This document shows positions 5,459-7,587 of a stretch of 7,587 bases of DNA, one piece after another. The first letter of the stretch is position 1. Each line of letters begins with the position of its first letter. The notes beneath the pieces are model-generated. The model saw only the letters and a program-made list of their open reading frames with translations, was not told the DNA's origin and did not search any database. A program made the translations under genes and the position numbers. The stretch comes from Campylobacterota bacterium (GTDB lineage: Bacteria; Campylobacterota; Campylobacteria; Campylobacterales; Sulfurovaceae), in the NCBI GenBank assembly GCA_015488875.1, contig WFMX01000122.1, forward strand, positions 1 through 7,587, read 5' to 3'.

Positions 5459-6161
5459 GTATCTAGTAGATGAGGGTTACTTCGAGAGTCGAAACCGTGC
5501 GTTGGAAGCGATAAAGAGTGGCGATGTCACCATAGATGGAGCTAGAGTCAAACCATCAGCAAAGGTAGATCACAATTCACACATCGAGATAGTCGAAAAG
5601 AAGTTTTTTGTGAGTAGGGCTGGTAGAAAGTTGTATAGTTTTCTTTCAGATTATCCTGTAGATATGAATGGCAAAAGAGCATTGGATGTAGGCTCATCTA
5701 CAGGTGGCTTCGCACAGATACTGCTAGAGAGTGGCGTATCATCACTCACTTGTGTAGATGTCGGCAAGGACCAGCTACATTTCTCACTCAGGGAGGATGG
5801 CAGAGTATCATCGCTAGAGGGCAGAGATATCAGGGGATTTGATGCAGGTACAGAGTTCGAGCTTATTAGTTGTGACCTCTCATTTATATCTATACTTCAG
5901 GTGATGGATGATATAGATAGAGTCGCTCAGGTAGATGCAGATATCATCATACTCTATAAGCCACAATTTGAGGTAGGAAGAGATGTGAGGAGAGATAGTA
6001 AAGGCGTTGTGCTTGATGTGGATGCCATAGAGAGCAAGAGGAGAGAGTTTGAGAGTAGTGCCGATCTACTTCACTGGAGACTCATACGGCAAGCGGCATC
6101 AAAGATCAGAGGCAAAGAGGGGAACCTAGAGTATCTCTATCATTTTAAAAAGAGTCAATAG
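5445..6161 (+). CDS. tlyA: TlyA-type rRNA (cytidine-2'-O)-methyltransferase
   Basis: TlyA methylates the 2'-OH of cytidine in rRNA. The short class (TlyA-I, as in C. jejuni) acts on 23S C1920, while the longer class also acts on 16S C1409; the 238 residues here fit the short class. An N-terminal S4 RNA-binding domain (1 to about 55, starting MRIDKYLVDEGYFESR) is followed by a linker with VSRAGRKL and an FtsJ-like Rossmann domain with the SAM loop ALDVGSSTGGF (79-89). The expected K-D-K-E catalytic set is present as K62, D144 (CDLSF), K172 (YKPQFE) and E229 (NLEY). The start is taken at ATG 5445 because homologues begin MR(I/L)DKYL; a GTG two codons earlier is possible. It overlaps the upstream gene by 14 bases. 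Loss of TlyA gives capreomycin resistance in other bacteria. Confidence 0.95.
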   Translation: MRIDKYLVDEGYFESRNRALEAIKSGDVTIDGARVKPSAKVDHNSHIEIVEKKFFVSRAGRKLYSFLSDYPVDMNGKRALDVGSSTGGFAQILLESGVSSLTCVDVGKDQLHFSLREDGRVSSLEGRDIRGFDAGTEFELISCDLSFISILQVMDDIDRVAQVDADIIILYKPQFEVGRDVRRDSKGVVLDVDAIESKRREFESSADLLHWRLIRQAASKIRGKEGNLEYLYHFKKSQ

Positions 6162-6166
6162 TGACG

Positions 6167-6171
6167 AAAGG
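6167..6171 (+). promoter_or_regulatory. Ribosome-binding site deciding the TTG start of ribF
   Basis: AAAGG lies six bases before TTG 6178 in the 16-bp gap after the tlyA stop. No in-frame ATG or GTG with a ribosome site lies ahead of the GSFDGIH motif, which must be near the N-terminus, so the TTG is the best start. Confidence 0.65.
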
Positions 6172-6177
6172 TAGATA

Positions 6178-6996
6178 TTGAGCAGTTTTAGTAATACGAA
6201 GTCGATAACTATAGGTTCGTTTGACGGTATACACTTAGCACACAAGAGATTGATAGATCAAGCAGATATTGTAGTGGTGATAGAACGAGGATATGGATAT
6301 CTCACTCCTGGATATAGAAGATCTATATACATAGACAAGCCTTGTGCATTTTATCTATTTGAACATATCAAGTCACTCTCTCCTATGGAGTTCATATCGC
6401 AGCTCAAAGGTGACTTTCCAAATCTACAAAAGATAGTCGTGGGGTATGATTTTCATTTCGGTGCGAACAAATCTGCTGATGCCAATAGACTAAGAGAGCT
6501 TTTTGATGGTGAAGTGGTGATAGTGGATGAGGTACTGCGTGACGACATATCGGTACACTCTAGAACCATAAAGAGATATCTTGAGAGTGGAGAGATCGAG
6601 ATAGCAAACAAGCTACTAGATAGAGGCTATACTATAGAGGGCAAAGTGGTAGCAGGGCAAGGTATAGGCAAAAAAGAGCTATTGCCGACACTCAATCTAT
6701 CCATATCTGATTATCTTCTGCCACTAGATGGTGTCTATGCTACCAAGACTACGATATCAGATGAGTCATTTGACTCCGTCACATTCTTGGGACATAGAGA
6801 GAGTACAGATGGTACATATGCAGTAGAGACACACATATTGGATAGAGATATAGATACTGTCACATCGGACAAGATAGCTATAGAGTTCATATCTCATATA
6901 AGAGAAAATAGAAGATTTGAAAACCTATCGCTACTTAAAGATGCCATATTGTCGGACATAGAGAGAGCCAAAGAGGTGATAGATGCAAAAAGATGA
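6178..6996 (+). CDS. ribF: Bifunctional riboflavin kinase / FMN adenylyltransferase
   Basis: RibF phosphorylates riboflavin to FMN and then adenylates it to FAD in the cytosol. The 272-residue protein is somewhat shorter than the roughly 310 residues of E. coli RibF. The N-terminal nucleotidyltransferase domain (about 8-140) shows TIGSFDGIHLAH (11-22; the family form is GxFDGxHxGH, so the last Gly is Ala here), VGYDFHFG (88-95) and HSRTIKRYL (127-135) in place of the usual SSTxIR. The riboflavin-kinase domain (about 142-272) shows EGKVVAGQGIGKKELLPTLNL (154-174, PTLN replacing PTAN), the P-x-DGVYA turn (182-188) and VETHIL with the catalytic-type E217. It starts with TTG. It lies between tlyA and cmoA as in Campylobacter, and its last 14 bases overlap cmoA. 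Confidence 0.94.
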   Translation: MSSFSNTKSITIGSFDGIHLAHKRLIDQADIVVVIERGYGYLTPGYRRSIYIDKPCAFYLFEHIKSLSPMEFISQLKGDFPNLQKIVVGYDFHFGANKSADANRLRELFDGEVVIVDEVLRDDISVHSRTIKRYLESGEIEIANKLLDRGYTIEGKVVAGQGIGKKELLPTLNLSISDYLLPLDGVYATKTTISDESFDSVTFLGHRESTDGTYAVETHILDRDIDTVTSDKIAIEFISHIRENRRFENLSLLKDAILSDIERAKEVIDAKR

Positions 6997-7587
6997 TCTA
7001 TTCACAAAACCCATCTCCAAAAAATTTGAGTTTGATGAGTCTGTAGCGAGTGTATTTGACGATATGTTGAGCCGCTCTGTTCCATTCTATCATAATGTGC
7101 AGAGGCTTATCATTTCACTTATATTGTCTGACGAGAGAGATGGTCTAAAGGTGCTAGATTTAGGCTCATCGACAGCCAAGTTTTTGCTAGAGCTGCATAG
7201 TAAGATGAGTAGAGACATGAGACTCAAAGGGATAGACAACTCCCAAGCCATGCTCCATCGTGCTAGGCAAAAATCTCAGGCATTCGGTGCCGAAATAGAG
7301 CTAGAGTATAGCGATATGCTAGAGTATGACTATAGGGATGAAGATATAGTGGTAGCCAACTATACACTACAATTTATACGCCCTATAGATCGTATATCTC
7401 TCATCAGAAAGATATATGATGGACTATCCCATGGTGGCTTATTTGTATTCTCCGAAAAGATCGTATTTACAGACAAAAAGCTAGACAAAGAGATGATAGA
7501 CATCTACTATCAGTACAAAAAAGAGCAAGGCTATAGCGAGTATGAGATAGCCCAAAAGAGAGAAGCTTTGGAGAATGTACTCATACC
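6983..7587 (+). CDS. cmoA: Carboxy-S-adenosyl-L-methionine synthase, 3' end outside window
   Basis: CmoA makes carboxy-SAM from SAM and prephenate. CmoB then uses it to carboxymethylate 5-hydroxyuridine at tRNA position 34 (cmo5U). Two hundred and one codons are visible, running off the right edge without a stop; E. coli CmoA has about 247, so roughly 40-50 residues are missing. Matches to CmoA are extensive: FDESVASVFDDMLSRSVPFY (17-36), LDLGSSTAKF (58-67), IDNSQAM (84-90), NYTLQFIRP (126-134), GGLFVFSEK (151-159), and GYSEYEIAQKREALENVL (183-200). The SAM loop has Ala where many methyltransferases have its second conserved Gly (SSTA). The ATG at 6983 lies inside the end of ribF, a 14-base overlap that suggests translational coupling. 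cmoB is not in view. Confidence 0.94.
   Translation, partial: MQKDDLFTKPISKKFEFDESVASVFDDMLSRSVPFYHNVQRLIISLILSDERDGLKVLDLGSSTAKFLLELHSKMSRDMRLKGIDNSQAMLHRARQKSQAFGAEIELEYSDMLEYDYRDEDIVVANYTLQFIRPIDRISLIRKIYDGLSHGGLFVFSEKIVFTDKKLDKEMIDIYYQYKKEQGYSEYEIAQKREALENVLI

Overview
The window looks like a stretch of a Campylobacterota (epsilonproteobacterial) chromosome. It is AT-rich with heavy use of ATA (Ile), AGA (Arg) and CTA (Leu) codons. It carries tlyA-ribF-cmoA in the same order known from Campylobacter jejuni (Cj0588-Cj0590), preceded by a DUF5718-type gene typical of that phylum. The species cannot be fixed from sequence reading alone; a free-living Sulfurovum/Sulfurimonas-like lineage is a reasonable guess.

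Layout: (1) Positions 1-437 hold the C-terminal part of a DUF1214-domain protein, cut by the left edge, followed by a 13-bp hairpin. (2) panC (pantothenate synthesis) on the minus strand and murG (peptidoglycan lipid II synthesis) on the plus strand are divergent. They share an 85-bp intergenic region with back-to-back, overlapping -10-like hexamers. (3) Two adjacent small lipoprotein genes (2579-3539) each encode two copies of an acidic ~45-residue module with a conserved cysteine pair; they are paralogues of each other. (4) The 252-bp gap at 3540-3791 contains a 141-nt set of nested inverted repeats (3547-3687) that no gene explains, followed by the probable promoter of the next operon. (5) From 3792 to the right edge there is one tightly packed plus-strand operon: a DUF5718 protein (which I read as a divergent fumarylacetoacetate-hydrolase-like fold), a lipoprotein with a second transmembrane segment and coiled coils, tlyA, ribF and cmoA (cut by the right edge). 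Neighbours overlap by 1 or 14 nt or are 16 nt apart.

Functionally, tlyA (rRNA 2'-O-methylation) and cmoA (carboxy-SAM for wobble-uridine modification of tRNA) serve the translation apparatus. ribF makes FMN/FAD, panC makes pantothenate for CoA, and murG builds the cell wall. The two unknown genes at the head of the last operon are co-transcribed with, and probably translationally coupled to, these housekeeping genes. I found no CRISPR array, tRNA, rRNA, insertion sequence with a transposase, or phage gene. The features most worth a second look are the nested inverted-repeat element, the acidic two-module lipoprotein pair, the FAH-like reading of DUF5718, and the doubly anchored lipoprotein. 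None amounts to a demonstrated new system.
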